From the IMG/VR virus record IMGVR_UViG_3300031951_000836, positions 1 through 30,656 of that record: a DNA stretch of 30,656 bases; one strand, 5' to 3'. Of the stretch, positions 1 to 9,089 are shown piece after piece (the stretch's first letter is position 1; the number at the start of each line of letters is the position of its first letter). Below the pieces are notes generated by a model that did not search any database, was not told where the DNA came from, and saw only the letters and a program-made list of their open reading frames with translations. A program made the translations under genes and the position numbers. Source of the stretch: a virus.

Positions 1-857
1 GATGTGTCAATGCTCTTGATCACGTATCTCGTATCAATCGGAGAACTGTTAACCACCAAACTATCACCTACCTTTAGCGTCAAAGAACCTGTAACGGTTA
101 ATGAAGCATCGCTGTAAGTCAGCTTGTTCAATATGAAAAGCTTAGTAGTCTGAGAGCTCTGAACGCTGTTTACGACTTGAGTCACGTTAGACGTGGTAAT
201 ATCAACTACATCAAAATCTCCATAGTACTTGTTGATATTCGGAGGGAGATTGACCACGCTCTCGTCAGTAACATAAACGATTTGTTGATCATCTAATGCG
301 GTGAGAGTAGTTGAATAATCTAAAGTGGTCGAACCCTTCAAATTTTCGTTGAAATAGTTCAACTTCTGAGGAGTATCTAAAGTCATGAAGACTCTTTCAA
401 CTACAGCTTCTTCAGTCTGATTAGGAACCTGCCCTGTCAGATCAAATGAGATGTAAAGTAGAGGAGTCAAAAAGTCATCAAAGAAATAGTTGTCTTTGAC
501 TTTGAACTGATTTACGCTAGGAATGCTTGTCAAATCTGGAGCTTCAGAAAGGAGACTCGAAAGAATGATCTTTCTAAAAGTTCCATCGCTGAGAAGCAAA
601 CTACTGTTACCTCCTACGTTGAAGTTAGTCAGAGTCTTTATGTTCTGATCCAACCTGTCAATCTCACTCTTCAGATAACCGAAGCTAGGGACTTGGATTT
701 TTTTAGTATTTCCAAGCCCGTCAGTGAGATCCACTGAGACTGTCTGCGATGAGCTAGTGATTGCCTCGGTTATCTTCTCGTAAGCTGTTACGTTGTTATT
801 GTACAGCCTCAAGAGTTGAGGTAGGATCGTTGATATTGAATTTTGACTGTTCGACAT
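1..857 (-). CDS. Baseplate/fibre-type structural protein, 3' end cut by window edge
   Basis: An open frame starts at an ATG at 857 and runs without a stop to the left edge, giving at least 285 residues; the C-terminus is missing. The protein begins MSNSQNSISTILPQLLRLYN and continues with a predicted helical stretch (about residues 1-35). A short beta-like segment with a PSFGYL motif follows near residue 62, and then a coiled-coil-like stretch (SEIDRLDQNIKTL). The rest is rich in Ser, Thr, Asn and Val, as in phage tail proteins. It starts 11 bases after the stop of the 699-aa gene and so belongs to the same wedge operon. I recognise the general style of a baseplate or fibre-attachment protein but no named family. 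The call rests on position, composition and the long open frame. Confidence 0.8.
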   Translation of the reverse strand, partial: MSNSQNSISTILPQLLRLYNNNVTAYEKITEAITSSSQTVSVDLTDGLGNTKKIQVPSFGYLKSEIDRLDQNIKTLTNFNVGGNSSLLLSDGTFRKIILSSLLSEAPDLTSIPSVNQFKVKDNYFFDDFLTPLLYISFDLTGQVPNQTEEAVVERVFMTLDTPQKLNYFNENLKGSTTLDYSTTLTALDDQQIVYVTDESVVNLPPNINKYYGDFDVVDITTSNVTQVVNSVQSSQTTKLFILNKLTYSDASLTVTGSLTLKVGDSLVVNSSPIDTRYVIKSIDT

Positions 858-868
858 TTATTCTCGTA

Positions 869-2968
869 TTATCGTAGTATATCTATTGCGAAAACATAGA
901 GGTCAGCGTCCAAGCAGGTTACCTCAAAAATAGGTCTGCTCGATGATAAGTCAGAAGCGAAGATGTTACCCACCGTCACTCCGTAATTTCCAAAGCCTTT
1001 TCTGTTTACTGAATCTGTGAATATCTGAATGTTCCTTCCTGCCATATCTACTATGTTAGGAAATACCACTCTAGAAACTTGCCCTTTTAAGAAAGGAGCG
1101 CTGCTATCATCGATGAAGATCTTTAAGTCTCCGCCGGCTGAGCCTGTCGTGTAAACTCTACACATGTTAGTGTAAGGTTCTAAAAGATAGACTACACCGG
1201 GAGAAGATATTGAAATATCCAAAGGTGTTGCAGCTGTGATCAATGCGCCATTGAGGTCTGACGGAGCATCTATTGCATAAGTCTGGACCTTATTTGCGAT
1301 TTTGATCTTATTAGGAACTGATTTATCAAGAACTATTCCGGGACCTTGATATAAGACATCCGTGTTATACTGGAGATTCACGCTAATGCTGCCGTTGACC
1401 AGCGCATTTAACTCCTTATTGATCTTATTAATCATGTCTAACAATGCCGTAGACGAACTGTAATTCATTCGTGCGTTCTGCAAGTTAGTCTCCAGAGTCT
1501 GGATCTTTCCGTTAATGTCTTGAACATTAGGAATCGTGGCTGCTCTGTTCTCCAAAGCCTGAACTCTAGTGTTCAGCTCTGTATATTTCAGCTGTTGAGA
1601 TTCGAAGAATCTAACTGATTGTTGGAGCTCAGCCACAGCTTCTACGAATTGGCCAGTCGAGAAGTTGCTATATTCGTTGACTATTGAATTCACACCTACC
1701 GTAACCGAAGAAGCATCTATTCTAAGATTCAGCTTGAAACCGTAAGAGTTACCGTTCTCACCAGTTAGAGAGTTCGGTTTGAATTTCTGAAGTCTCTGAA
1801 TGTAACCGCCTTCTGTAGTTGGAGTGATGTTATCTAAAAGAAGAATTCCGTAAAGATTAGTCGATTTGTTCAGCGGGTTGCTGACATCGTAGAGATCGTA
1901 ATAGACTAAGACTGCATTGAATTCAAAGTTACCTGCCTGATCAGATCCGTTGAACTGCATGATAGTGTCCAAATTAGGATCTGCGACGATTGAAGCATAA
2001 TCGTTAGCTTCAAAGTCTACACCGATTCCGTCTAAGTTAGTTCTTCTGTAAGCAACTCCGTTGAAACCGACTGGATTGTTATAGTCTGCCGGATATTTCT
2101 GGATGTCAGAATTGGTAGCATCAGTGAAAGAACTTGGCTGAGTAAAATAAGCATTGACCACAGTCTGTGGGTACGGATCGTTCATCCAATCCGCGTCCGG
2201 ATCAGTCCAATCGACTTGATCATCAACGTCATAGTATGCTCTGATGTCCAATCCTTCTGGATGGATTGTATCTATGCTTCTACCTAAAATGTATTCGCTA
2301 TTTCCCTGAGCTATCATGTCAGGTTGGTAGTTAGCATCTGAAGTTGTTTGGAAAAGAACAGTAGGAGTGTTACCAACCTGAGTCGGTACGTAAATGTAAA
2401 CTTCTGTGTAGCTATCTCCTCCTTTTTCTACGTTATTGATGACGTCTATGTCACCGATAAATTTAACCACTCTCTGATACTGGACCGCTCCGGTGCCAGC
2501 TGAGTCTTCTTCCACAAATCTAGGATTGAGAACTGTAGGGCTGACTTCGGCTGTAGTTGCATTTCTGAATCGGATAGCTCCTGTTTCCTTCAGCCATTTG
2601 AAAAATAGTCTTTCTGCGACTCCTTGCTTCAAAGAAGTGTCGTATTCTACGTCGTTAAGTATCAAGCTCTCGAAATTAAGAGCATAATTCTGGAGGCTTT
2701 GAGCAAAGTCTACGTTAGGGTCTCCTGTCAATCCACCGTTAACTATGCATCCATCAATTGTGTTGAACTGCATGTAGTTATTGTAGTCCCCAAAATCTGA
2801 GAACGGGAGAGAATTAAAATCAGGAAGATCCAGAAGAACATATTTAGAAAACACGAATCTCAGATTCGTGTTGTTAATAGTCTTCGAAAGGTCTTTCGCA
2901 GCAGAAGAGAACGTATAAAACGTTCCTCCTTGCACCTGTGGCGTCCTTATGAGTGGGGCTACTGCCAT
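869..2968 (-). CDS. Large baseplate/tail structural protein with central coiled coil (699 aa), family not recognised
   Basis: The protein is 699 residues. The first 430 or so are acidic, aromatic-rich and beta-like (for example YYDLYDVSNP near 356). A helical, heptad-like segment with Leu, Gln and Asn follows at about 440-525, and then a beta-rich C-terminal domain of about 170 residues. This order (globular head, coiled coil, small C-terminal domain) is usual for trimeric phage fibre or baseplate-connector proteins. The ATG at 2968 has an A-rich leader without a Shine-Dalgarno sequence. The gene lies 18 bases after the 215-aa gene and 11 before the next, in the wedge block downstream of the gp25/gp6-like genes. 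By position it could do the job of T4 gp8-gp10. I see no sequence motif that proves this, so only a structural role is claimed. Confidence 0.75.
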   Translation of the reverse strand: MAVAPLIRTPQVQGGTFYTFSSAAKDLSKTINNTNLRFVFSKYVLLDLPDFNSLPFSDFGDYNNYMQFNTIDGCIVNGGLTGDPNVDFAQSLQNYALNFESLILNDVEYDTSLKQGVAERLFFKWLKETGAIRFRNATTAEVSPTVLNPRFVEEDSAGTGAVQYQRVVKFIGDIDVINNVEKGGDSYTEVYIYVPTQVGNTPTVLFQTTSDANYQPDMIAQGNSEYILGRSIDTIHPEGLDIRAYYDVDDQVDWTDPDADWMNDPYPQTVVNAYFTQPSSFTDATNSDIQKYPADYNNPVGFNGVAYRRTNLDGIGVDFEANDYASIVADPNLDTIMQFNGSDQAGNFEFNAVLVYYDLYDVSNPLNKSTNLYGILLLDNITPTTEGGYIQRLQKFKPNSLTGENGNSYGFKLNLRIDASSVTVGVNSIVNEYSNFSTGQFVEAVAELQQSVRFFESQQLKYTELNTRVQALENRAATIPNVQDINGKIQTLETNLQNARMNYSSSTALLDMINKINKELNALVNGSISVNLQYNTDVLYQGPGIVLDKSVPNKIKIANKVQTYAIDAPSDLNGALITAATPLDISISSPGVVYLLEPYTNMCRVYTTGSAGGDLKIFIDDSSAPFLKGQVSRVVFPNIVDMAGRNIQIFTDSVNRKGFGNYGVTVGNIFASDLSSSRPIFEVTCLDADLYVFAIDILR

Positions 2969-2986
2969 CTATTCTTTAGTTTATTG

Positions 2987-3634
2987 TTAGCTAGCTAGTG
3001 TGTATCCTAATCCACCGATCAAATACCAAACTGGATTATTTGATGCATCAGGAACACAAAGGAAGTGAGCAGTTTGACCGATTCCATCGAGAACTACCTT
3101 AGTCCAAGTTCCGGTGAGAACAAGCACTGTGCTTACGTCTGCGATGATGTCTACAGCTCCTGAAGTAGAATCATAGTAACAGAAGATGATCTCCTGTCCT
3201 ATTTCTCCTTCAAATACTGTGACAGTTACCGGAGTTGAGCCGTTGTTAGAGACTCTTTCGATCGTGTAAGTCGGTACAGCTGATGATGAGCCGATGCTCT
3301 TCGTGTAAGATGGAGCTGTGGTGACTTCGTTGATCAAAGTAGAATCGACATTATCTCTGTAGAGATTACCTTGAAGATTCATGTTACCTTGAACTACAGG
3401 GTTGGCCGTGATGTTAAAGGCCGAGGTAGTCACCTGCAGTCTCGGGGAACTCAGACCGACAGTTAGAGTGTTAGTCGTGAGGCTCGTGAGATTCGTTAAC
3501 GTGCCAGAAGAAGTGTTTAGATAGACCAAGACATCGTTTACAGCGTCCGCTAAGACGTTGAAGTTATCGTTGATCACTAACCTGGAACCTGCTAGTGAAT
3601 CCGTTCCGAGGATTTCCGTTACTGAGATTGACAT
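2987..3634 (-). CDS. Short fibre-like structural protein (215 aa)
   Basis: The protein is 215 residues. Near residue 16 it has the motif SRLVINDNFNVLADAVNDV. This 'INDNF' helix is common near the N-terminus of fibre and baseplate proteins of T4-like phages; a related VDDNF motif is in the 2,366-aa fibre of this window. Residues 45-100 are Thr, Leu and Asn rich with short beta-type repeats (LTNLTSLTTNTLTVGL), as in fibre shafts. The last 100 residues form a compact beta-rich domain. The gene sits between the 957-aa and 699-aa genes with gaps of 12 and 18 bases. The likely role is a trimeric baseplate-associated short fibre or connector. The family is not named with certainty. Confidence 0.7.
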   Translation of the reverse strand: MSISVTEILGTDSLAGSRLVINDNFNVLADAVNDVLVYLNTSSGTLTNLTSLTTNTLTVGLSSPRLQVTTSAFNITANPVVQGNMNLQGNLYRDNVDSTLINEVTTAPSYTKSIGSSSAVPTYTIERVSNNGSTPVTVTVFEGEIGQEIIFCYYDSTSGAVDIIADVSTVLVLTGTWTKVVLDGIGQTAHFLCVPDASNNPVWYLIGGLGYTLAS

Positions 3635-3646
3635 TTTTACTCGTTT

Positions 3647-6520
3647 TTAGTTTATTATGAGAAAATTCTTCACTGCTTCGTATTTGTTACCGTTCGTATC
3701 TTTCAGGTTGAGTCCTATTGAATACTCTCCTGGCATATCGAAAAGGTAAGCTAAATACCTCGCTGTAATATATTTATCATCGCCGAATTCTGAATTCGTG
3801 TTGTTACTGATTGACCAATTTGCTGTCATCGGGTCCTTTCCTCTAATGGCTGATAGATCGAAAGAAAATACCACGTGAGTGGAACGAGGTAGAGTGATCT
3901 GGTTATCTATCACTCTTGCAGAATTCCAATTTATCGAATAGTTTTTAGAAGTAGAAGTTCTTCCTATAGCTAATTCAGCAGTATTGCCGTACACGTCTGA
4001 AAAATCTCCAAAAGCTCCAAAATATCTAGAGACGCATTGAATGTACAAGATGTTATTGTAGTCGTCTTTGTCTCTGATAGGATTGTATGAGTACTTTGAG
4101 AATGTAGGATTTGTTGTACCGTTTAGCCACTGAGAGAGTTCTAAAAGACCACCGCCCAATTGAGGAATGCTTATGTTATGCGTACCTTCAGAATCTACCA
4201 AAGTCAAAACAGTATACGGAGAAGTTGGATTGTAGTAGATGATATTGAAAAACGCAGGCGTATCTCCAGCAACAACCGTCCCTTCCCACCAGTTATGCGC
4301 ATTGTCCATCCATCTGGAGTTTTCTAAATTATCCCAGAAGAAAGGACCTACAAAGCTGTATTCGTCATTATCTCTGAATGTCGAGATATGAAAATTGGCA
4401 AAAGGGCTGTATTGGTTGTTCAAAGCATAATTTCCACGGTTGAACATTTCCCAACTGACTTCGAATTTTTCGAAAGGATCGTTAGGGTGGAAAGGGAGAT
4501 CCCAATAAGCTGCATATTCTGCTATCATAGGAGACTGTGCAGCCGGTTTTCCAGGGACTCTAAGTCTCTGAGGAACTTCTATCTTAGTGTTCCAAGTGTA
4601 GTAAGGTTCTCTGATAGCGTAAGTCCCCAAAATCTCCAAGTTTCTGGCTTTAACGATGACGTAATCTTCCTGTCTGCTCGTCGAAATGTTATTGTAATAA
4701 TCGTAAAGTCTCATCTCTACGTCATAAGCTCCGATATAAGGTAAGAAAAGAGCTATTTGATCATAGTCTTTTATATTGCCTCTGAGAGAATAGAAGAAAG
4801 CTGGAGATTCATTAGTCTTAGGTTTGCTGACTATCCATTCTATCTCAGCTATGTTTCTGTATTCAATGTAGTTCCAACTGAATACCTGTGAACCGCTGCC
4901 AAAGGTGTCTAACTCATTCCAATAAGAATTCGAGTTATCCCATGTGGTGTCTTCAAAACTTGTGTTAATTAGAACTAACGGAGCTCCGACTGGAATGCCG
5001 GTATTATCTGGAAGCTGTTGAACTGTATTTAGATTAGGTGCATATCTGCTAAAATATGCTAGTAGCACGTTAGCCAGATCTCCGACGGTGAACTGTTTTC
5101 CGTCAGTAGGTCCGCCGAGCGGTCCGTTAGGGTTAGGGTATTTGTTAGTGAGATGCTCAACACCACCGATGCTTTGAGGGCTGAAACCGATATTGTAGCC
5201 ACCTACTGTGAAAGGTTCTCCTCTAGGACCTACGAAGATATTCTGCGGTATGTCATAAGGTGTGTACTTTGCAAAATCTAAGTCGTCTATAGTCCTCAAA
5301 TCTTGGAGAAAAATAGTCTTACCTGGACTCGTCTCGAATGACACACTGTAGCCGGTTATGACTGTATCAGTTCTGTTAGAACTAGGCTGAACTGTTATTA
5401 AGCTTTTCCCAAAAAAGTCGGCTTCTCCGACTATGTCGATGATCTTAGCATTTAAGGGTAGAAAATCTTTTTGAAGCTTTTGCTTTAGACCGTACAGTTT
5501 GATCAAGACTTCCTCTAAAGAATATGAAAAGGATTCTCTAGTGACAGGTAGATCGTACTCATCGTACTCGTCAGCGACGACTTCATTGATTCTATAGAAT
5601 AAACCGAACTTGCCCGTCTTTCTTAAATTTCGGCTAGGAACGTTCACGTTCATGTCATTGAAGCGAGCGCTAGGTTTCAATAGTTCTATGGGAAGAGTCT
5701 GCACATATTTGCCAAAGTAAGCAGAATACGGGTCGACATCTCTCCAATACTCTTTCATGTAGATGTCATCATATCCGAAATACTTGATGGCCGTCAAAAG
5801 AGCTCTATAAGAACCGGTGTACGGGAAGATGTTGCTCCCTTCTAAGAGAGCTTCTTTCTTCTTCTCGTTCAAAAGTATTTGATTGTACAGAGGCTCTTTA
5901 ACGTCGCTGTCTCTAAAAATCTGATAATCGCTATTATTGATAGCATAACCTAGATTTGAAGTCATGACGCTTAAACGAGGATCTTCACCTACGACTTCAC
6001 CGTAGATCATCACCTCAGCGATCAAATTGCCGCTAGGTCTATCGATGAGAGAGAATGTTCTCTTATAGATGTTCTCGTTCGGAGATGAGAGAGCCACGTT
6101 AATCTGTAGAACGCCATTAGTGACTACAGAAGTGTGTAAGTTACCTTCGGTATCATAGTATTGATAAGGATCCCAGTCAGGTTTTACTGAAAGTTCGTCA
6201 GCCTTTTCTAAGAAAGGTGCTAAAGATTCAGAATCATAAGTGAAGAAAAAGATCTCACTAGGCAGATCATAATTCCAAGCTGCAACCCAACCAGGTTCTC
6301 CAGTTGAAGAAGGCGCCTCAAGTTCATGAGGAAAAGCATATCTGACGACTCCTCTAGAATCATACATCTTCTGAACGACGAAGATCTGAGCAATCTCAAA
6401 AAGATCAGTTGATACTCTCGGAAGGTATATCGAACCATACCAGGCCTGAGCGGTCTCGTCGTAGGCAAAGTTTAAGTTGTTGCCCTGCTTATCGAAAAAC
6501 AGTAGGTCTTGGTACCTCAT
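3647..6520 (-). CDS. Large baseplate wedge protein in the gp7 position (957 aa)
   Basis: The protein is 957 residues, rich in Tyr, Trp, Asp and Asn. It follows the gp25-like, gp6-like and 98-aa genes. In T4-like phages a large wedge protein (gp7) follows gp6, so the gp7 role is inferred from order and size, not from a motif. Visible features are a beta-rich N-terminus, an aromatic helical region near residues 230-270 (KYFGYDDIYMKEYWRD), and a C-terminal domain of about 60 residues with an Ig/PKD-like pattern (DMPGEYSIGLNLKDTNGN). Ig-like domains are common on phage surface proteins. The start ATG at 6520 lies 3 bases after the stop of the 98-aa gene, suggesting coupled translation. Confidence 0.7.
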   Translation of the reverse strand: MRYQDLLFFDKQGNNLNFAYDETAQAWYGSIYLPRVSTDLFEIAQIFVVQKMYDSRGVVRYAFPHELEAPSSTGEPGWVAAWNYDLPSEIFFFTYDSESLAPFLEKADELSVKPDWDPYQYYDTEGNLHTSVVTNGVLQINVALSSPNENIYKRTFSLIDRPSGNLIAEVMIYGEVVGEDPRLSVMTSNLGYAINNSDYQIFRDSDVKEPLYNQILLNEKKKEALLEGSNIFPYTGSYRALLTAIKYFGYDDIYMKEYWRDVDPYSAYFGKYVQTLPIELLKPSARFNDMNVNVPSRNLRKTGKFGLFYRINEVVADEYDEYDLPVTRESFSYSLEEVLIKLYGLKQKLQKDFLPLNAKIIDIVGEADFFGKSLITVQPSSNRTDTVITGYSVSFETSPGKTIFLQDLRTIDDLDFAKYTPYDIPQNIFVGPRGEPFTVGGYNIGFSPQSIGGVEHLTNKYPNPNGPLGGPTDGKQFTVGDLANVLLAYFSRYAPNLNTVQQLPDNTGIPVGAPLVLINTSFEDTTWDNSNSYWNELDTFGSGSQVFSWNYIEYRNIAEIEWIVSKPKTNESPAFFYSLRGNIKDYDQIALFLPYIGAYDVEMRLYDYYNNISTSRQEDYVIVKARNLEILGTYAIREPYYTWNTKIEVPQRLRVPGKPAAQSPMIAEYAAYWDLPFHPNDPFEKFEVSWEMFNRGNYALNNQYSPFANFHISTFRDNDEYSFVGPFFWDNLENSRWMDNAHNWWEGTVVAGDTPAFFNIIYYNPTSPYTVLTLVDSEGTHNISIPQLGGGLLELSQWLNGTTNPTFSKYSYNPIRDKDDYNNILYIQCVSRYFGAFGDFSDVYGNTAELAIGRTSTSKNYSINWNSARVIDNQITLPRSTHVVFSFDLSAIRGKDPMTANWSISNNTNSEFGDDKYITARYLAYLFDMPGEYSIGLNLKDTNGNKYEAVKNFLIIN

Positions 6521-6523
6521 CGT

Positions 6524-6820
6524 TTAGTTTATGTAGCGTGTGTCTTTATCGACGGTAAAATTATAGTAGACTCTGATCTTTTTCACTGTCTCAATGTACT
6601 CCACACAGATGTCATTTAGATATTTCAAGAAGTTTGATACCTTCAAGTTTCTTAAAAGATAAGGAGATACCGAATTAGCTAAAAGCTTTTCTCTGTAATC
6701 GTAGCCTTGCCACTTAATGTTATCTCTAAGAGTGTCTTGTGCTGCATAGAGACTTACACCTCCGTTATTCTCTTCATTTTGAGAAAGAGCGTCGAATTCG
6801 CTCAAACTGTCAACTGCCAT
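6524..6820 (-). CDS. Small baseplate-block protein, unknown (98 aa)
   Basis: The protein is 98 residues. The first 20 are acidic and polar, and the rest looks helical (for example LLRNLKVSNFLKYLNDICVE) with a short Tyr-rich end. There is no signal peptide or membrane segment. The gene is packed between the gp6-like gene (12-base gap) and the 957-aa gene (3-base gap), so it is probably made together with the wedge proteins and could be a small wedge subunit or an assembly factor. The ATG at 6820 has the leader GAATAG directly before it, a context shared with the starts at 2968 and (nearly) 29574. The family is not recognised. Confidence 0.7.
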   Translation of the reverse strand: MAVDSLSEFDALSQNEENNGGVSLYAAQDTLRDNIKWQGYDYREKLLANSVSPYLLRNLKVSNFLKYLNDICVEYIETVKKIRVYYNFTVDKDTRYIN

Positions 6821-6832
6821 CTATTCAATTTT

Positions 6833-8656
6833 TTATCCGCCTAGAACTGAAGAAGGGTTAGAATCGACCACTGTATTATTGGTAGTCAGTGTTCGGTTTC
6901 TTAGCTTCTCAAAATTCTGATTTTGTATCTGATTGTACAAGTCAGCTTTGATGCTCTCCTTAAAGAAGACGTTCAAAGACGAGAGCTTGTTATCGTCTGG
7001 GTATTCTTCGTAATAGTTATTGTTTCTGTCATACCAGTCTCCTCTGATCGCGACTATTTCATCGTCTACGATTTTAATGTCTCCAAAATCGTCTAATCCA
7101 AGACCTGGATCTTCACCTGGCGTCAAAGTTATTCTCTTTGTAGCAAGAAGAGCCTTTTGTTTCGTCACTGGATCGTAACCTTGGACTTCGACATCGTAAT
7201 AACCGTTTCTAATAGCTGTCTCATTTTGCTCTGAAACGAAGAAGATATTCACCGAGTCTACGCCTGGTACTTGTTCTACGAGAGAAACTAAATCCGATCT
7301 AGGCACTCTGTCTCTTCTCTTCACGTTTAAGAAGTACTCATTTAATCTAGATCTAATAAGACTTCTAATCTGAGATTTATCTGCATTATCGAAGAATCTA
7401 AGAACTACGTTGATAGCGTATTTTCTAACGTCTATGTCAACTATTCTATTCTCAGCTGTTATTAACATTTGACCGCTGTTGTCTAGAAGTTCATAGACCC
7501 TTGTCTTTTCAGTTTCAGTAAGAGTAAATTCGTCCAAAGGAAGAGTGAAATAATCTAGATCTGACGTCAACTTTGCCTTTATGTCAGGTATTAAAACCAA
7601 ATAGACTATATTGTCATCATCTATATACTGGTCGTCCTTCGTGTTGTACGCGTTTACAAAAGAAAAGAAACCATATTTCTTCAGAAAATAGATGTAAGCG
7701 TCAGGATTCGCTAGGACAAAAGATTTACTAGCATGCGGAGCAATGATTCTAGTGAAGTCTGGATTCTCCGGGGCAGAACCGAAATCTGGCGGCAGAGAAA
7801 CGAAAATTTGGAAAGCATCGTTCAAATTGACGGTGTTTCCGAATTCATCCGAACCTTCAGTGATGAAAGTAAATGTCGCTCCAGCATTGCCTTGAAGATT
7901 ACCGATAGGACCGCGAGAAATCATGTATTCTACTTCTATCAAACTACCAGCAGGTGGCTTTCTTCCAAAATTACCGTTTCCGAAATAGACGTCTATGCCT
8001 CCACTGATTCCAGTTTTGACTAGGCATCCTCTTTCTTCAGGGCCCATGTCATAGAGAGAATCATATACAGAATACTCGACACCGTTGACTCTTACTCTGG
8101 TATAAAAATGATCAGTTGGGTTGTTGGTGATGATAGAGAAGCTCTGCATAGAAGTACCTAAGCCTGTGAAGCTTTGAGTCTCTATCGAACCTTCTTTGAT
8201 GGTAAAGTAAAAAGTCTCTTGGCTTGTCTTGTCAATTCTTTTTTCTGATGAATCCAAAAACATCATGTAGATCAAGCTGTTATCGAGACACTGTAATTCT
8301 GTTTTGTCTCTGATGACTATGTAATTTCCTTGAATTCCTTGTGCGGCATCAGTCTTGGGTACTAATGCTATTTTACCGATAGCTGATATTGCTCGGGTTG
8401 GATTGTGACCCGTAAGTCTTGAGAGACCGTAGATAGAAGCCACGTTCTTTGCAGTAGCAAAGTTAAGTTCAGATATTGCGCTCTCGATGTAATAGAAGAT
8501 TAACTCGCCTATGTTCGAAAGAACAGTAAGAAGCTGACCATAAGGTGAAGCCGGTGTGAAGGCGTTCTTGGTCTGCCCATAGACTTTCGTCATATAGTTG
8601 TAGGCTTGAGTATAGATCCTCAGGGCCGTGATTGCATTTTTACTTAAGAATCCCAT
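6833..8656 (-). CDS. Baseplate wedge protein, T4 gp6 / baseplate J family (607 aa)
   Basis: The protein is 607 residues, close to the 660 of T4 gp6. The N-terminal 90 residues are helical (YGQTKNAFTPASPYGQLLTV at about 26-45), as in gp6-type proteins. A baseplate-J-like beta domain follows. The middle contains the stretch IIAPHASKSFVLANPDAYI near 300-320. Residues 400-470 carry a recognisable pattern of the family: conversion to a beta-alpha segment (DIDVRKYAINVVLRFF), a helix (IRSLIRSRLNEYFLN) and PRSDLVSLVEQVPGVDSVNI. In T4, gp6 dimers join the wedges into the ring around the hub and drive the change from dome to star at contraction. The gene directly follows the gp25-like gene, the conserved gp25-gp6 pair of contractile systems (TssE/TssF-like order), which supports the call. 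Confidence 0.88.
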   Translation of the reverse strand: MGFLSKNAITALRIYTQAYNYMTKVYGQTKNAFTPASPYGQLLTVLSNIGELIFYYIESAISELNFATAKNVASIYGLSRLTGHNPTRAISAIGKIALVPKTDAAQGIQGNYIVIRDKTELQCLDNSLIYMMFLDSSEKRIDKTSQETFYFTIKEGSIETQSFTGLGTSMQSFSIITNNPTDHFYTRVRVNGVEYSVYDSLYDMGPEERGCLVKTGISGGIDVYFGNGNFGRKPPAGSLIEVEYMISRGPIGNLQGNAGATFTFITEGSDEFGNTVNLNDAFQIFVSLPPDFGSAPENPDFTRIIAPHASKSFVLANPDAYIYFLKKYGFFSFVNAYNTKDDQYIDDDNIVYLVLIPDIKAKLTSDLDYFTLPLDEFTLTETEKTRVYELLDNSGQMLITAENRIVDIDVRKYAINVVLRFFDNADKSQIRSLIRSRLNEYFLNVKRRDRVPRSDLVSLVEQVPGVDSVNIFFVSEQNETAIRNGYYDVEVQGYDPVTKQKALLATKRITLTPGEDPGLGLDDFGDIKIVDDEIVAIRGDWYDRNNNYYEEYPDDNKLSSLNVFFKESIKADLYNQIQNQNFEKLRNRTLTTNNTVVDSNPSSVLGG

Positions 8657-8670
8657 TCTCTTTTTCTAAT

Positions 8671-9027
8671 TTAGAATACCACAGTCAGCGCTGGAGCTCC
8701 GCTTATATTTATGTTGACCTCAGCCAAATCTCTAGATTCTCCTTCATAAAATGCCACTGACACATCCACCGGATACGTCGTGACTAGAGGAAGAAACAGA
8801 CCTATTTGAGTTCTAATAGTGCTCTCGATCGCTATAGTGTTGAAAGTCAGATCAAAAATGTAGTCTTCTAGGTTCAGCCCGAAATCTTGAACTCCCATTA
8901 CTCTAGACTTCGGAGTAGTCAAAAGACACTCTAGCTGTTGTAACAGAATACTGATGTCATCGTTCAGCTCCAGAGTTGTATCTGAATAACCGATCGAATC
9001 TATAGGCTTACAATAGATGTCTGACAT
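8671..9027 (-). CDS. Baseplate wedge protein, gp25-like (118 aa)
   Basis: The protein is 118 residues, within the normal 110-140 of gp25/TssE/GpW-type baseplate proteins. The family pattern is visible: an N-terminal lead, a helix (NDDISILLQQLECLLTT), then the loop KSRVMGVQDFGLNLEDYIFD, which corresponds to the conserved turn where related proteins have an EPR-type motif. A second helix (AIESTIRTQIGLFLPLV) and a C-terminal beta hairpin follow. gp25 binds the first sheath ring and the wedge core, and nucleates sheath assembly. The gp6-like gene starts 14 bases later. A TATAAATA octamer 16 bases before the ATG suggests that this gene opens the wedge operon. Confidence 0.9.
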   Translation of the reverse strand: MSDIYCKPIDSIGYSDTTLELNDDISILLQQLECLLTTPKSRVMGVQDFGLNLEDYIFDLTFNTIAIESTIRTQIGLFLPLVTTYPVDVSVAFYEGESRDLAEVNINISGAPALTVVF

Positions 9028-9043
9028 TCTCTTCTAATTTGTA

Positions 9044-9051
9044 TATTTATA
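9044..9051 (-). promoter_or_regulatory. T4-type late promoter octamer (TATAAATA)
   Basis: The minus strand reads TATAAATA here, an exact match to the T4 late promoter element recognised by the phage sigma factor gp55. It lies in a 62-base gap, 16 bases before the ATG of the gp25-like gene, which is normal late-promoter spacing. No phage sigma factor gene is in the window, so the use of this system is inferred. Confidence 0.55.
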
Positions 9052-9089
9052 TCGTTAGATTATTGTAATACATTCAGATCGTGTGATAG

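Noticed and set aside
3771-3778. GATAAATA inside the 957-aa gene (and another at 29717-29724 inside the 183-aa gene)
   Set aside because: Both are in coding DNA (Asp-Lys-Tyr and Leu-Ile-Asn-Ser codons) more than 130 bases from a start codon, so they are taken as chance matches.
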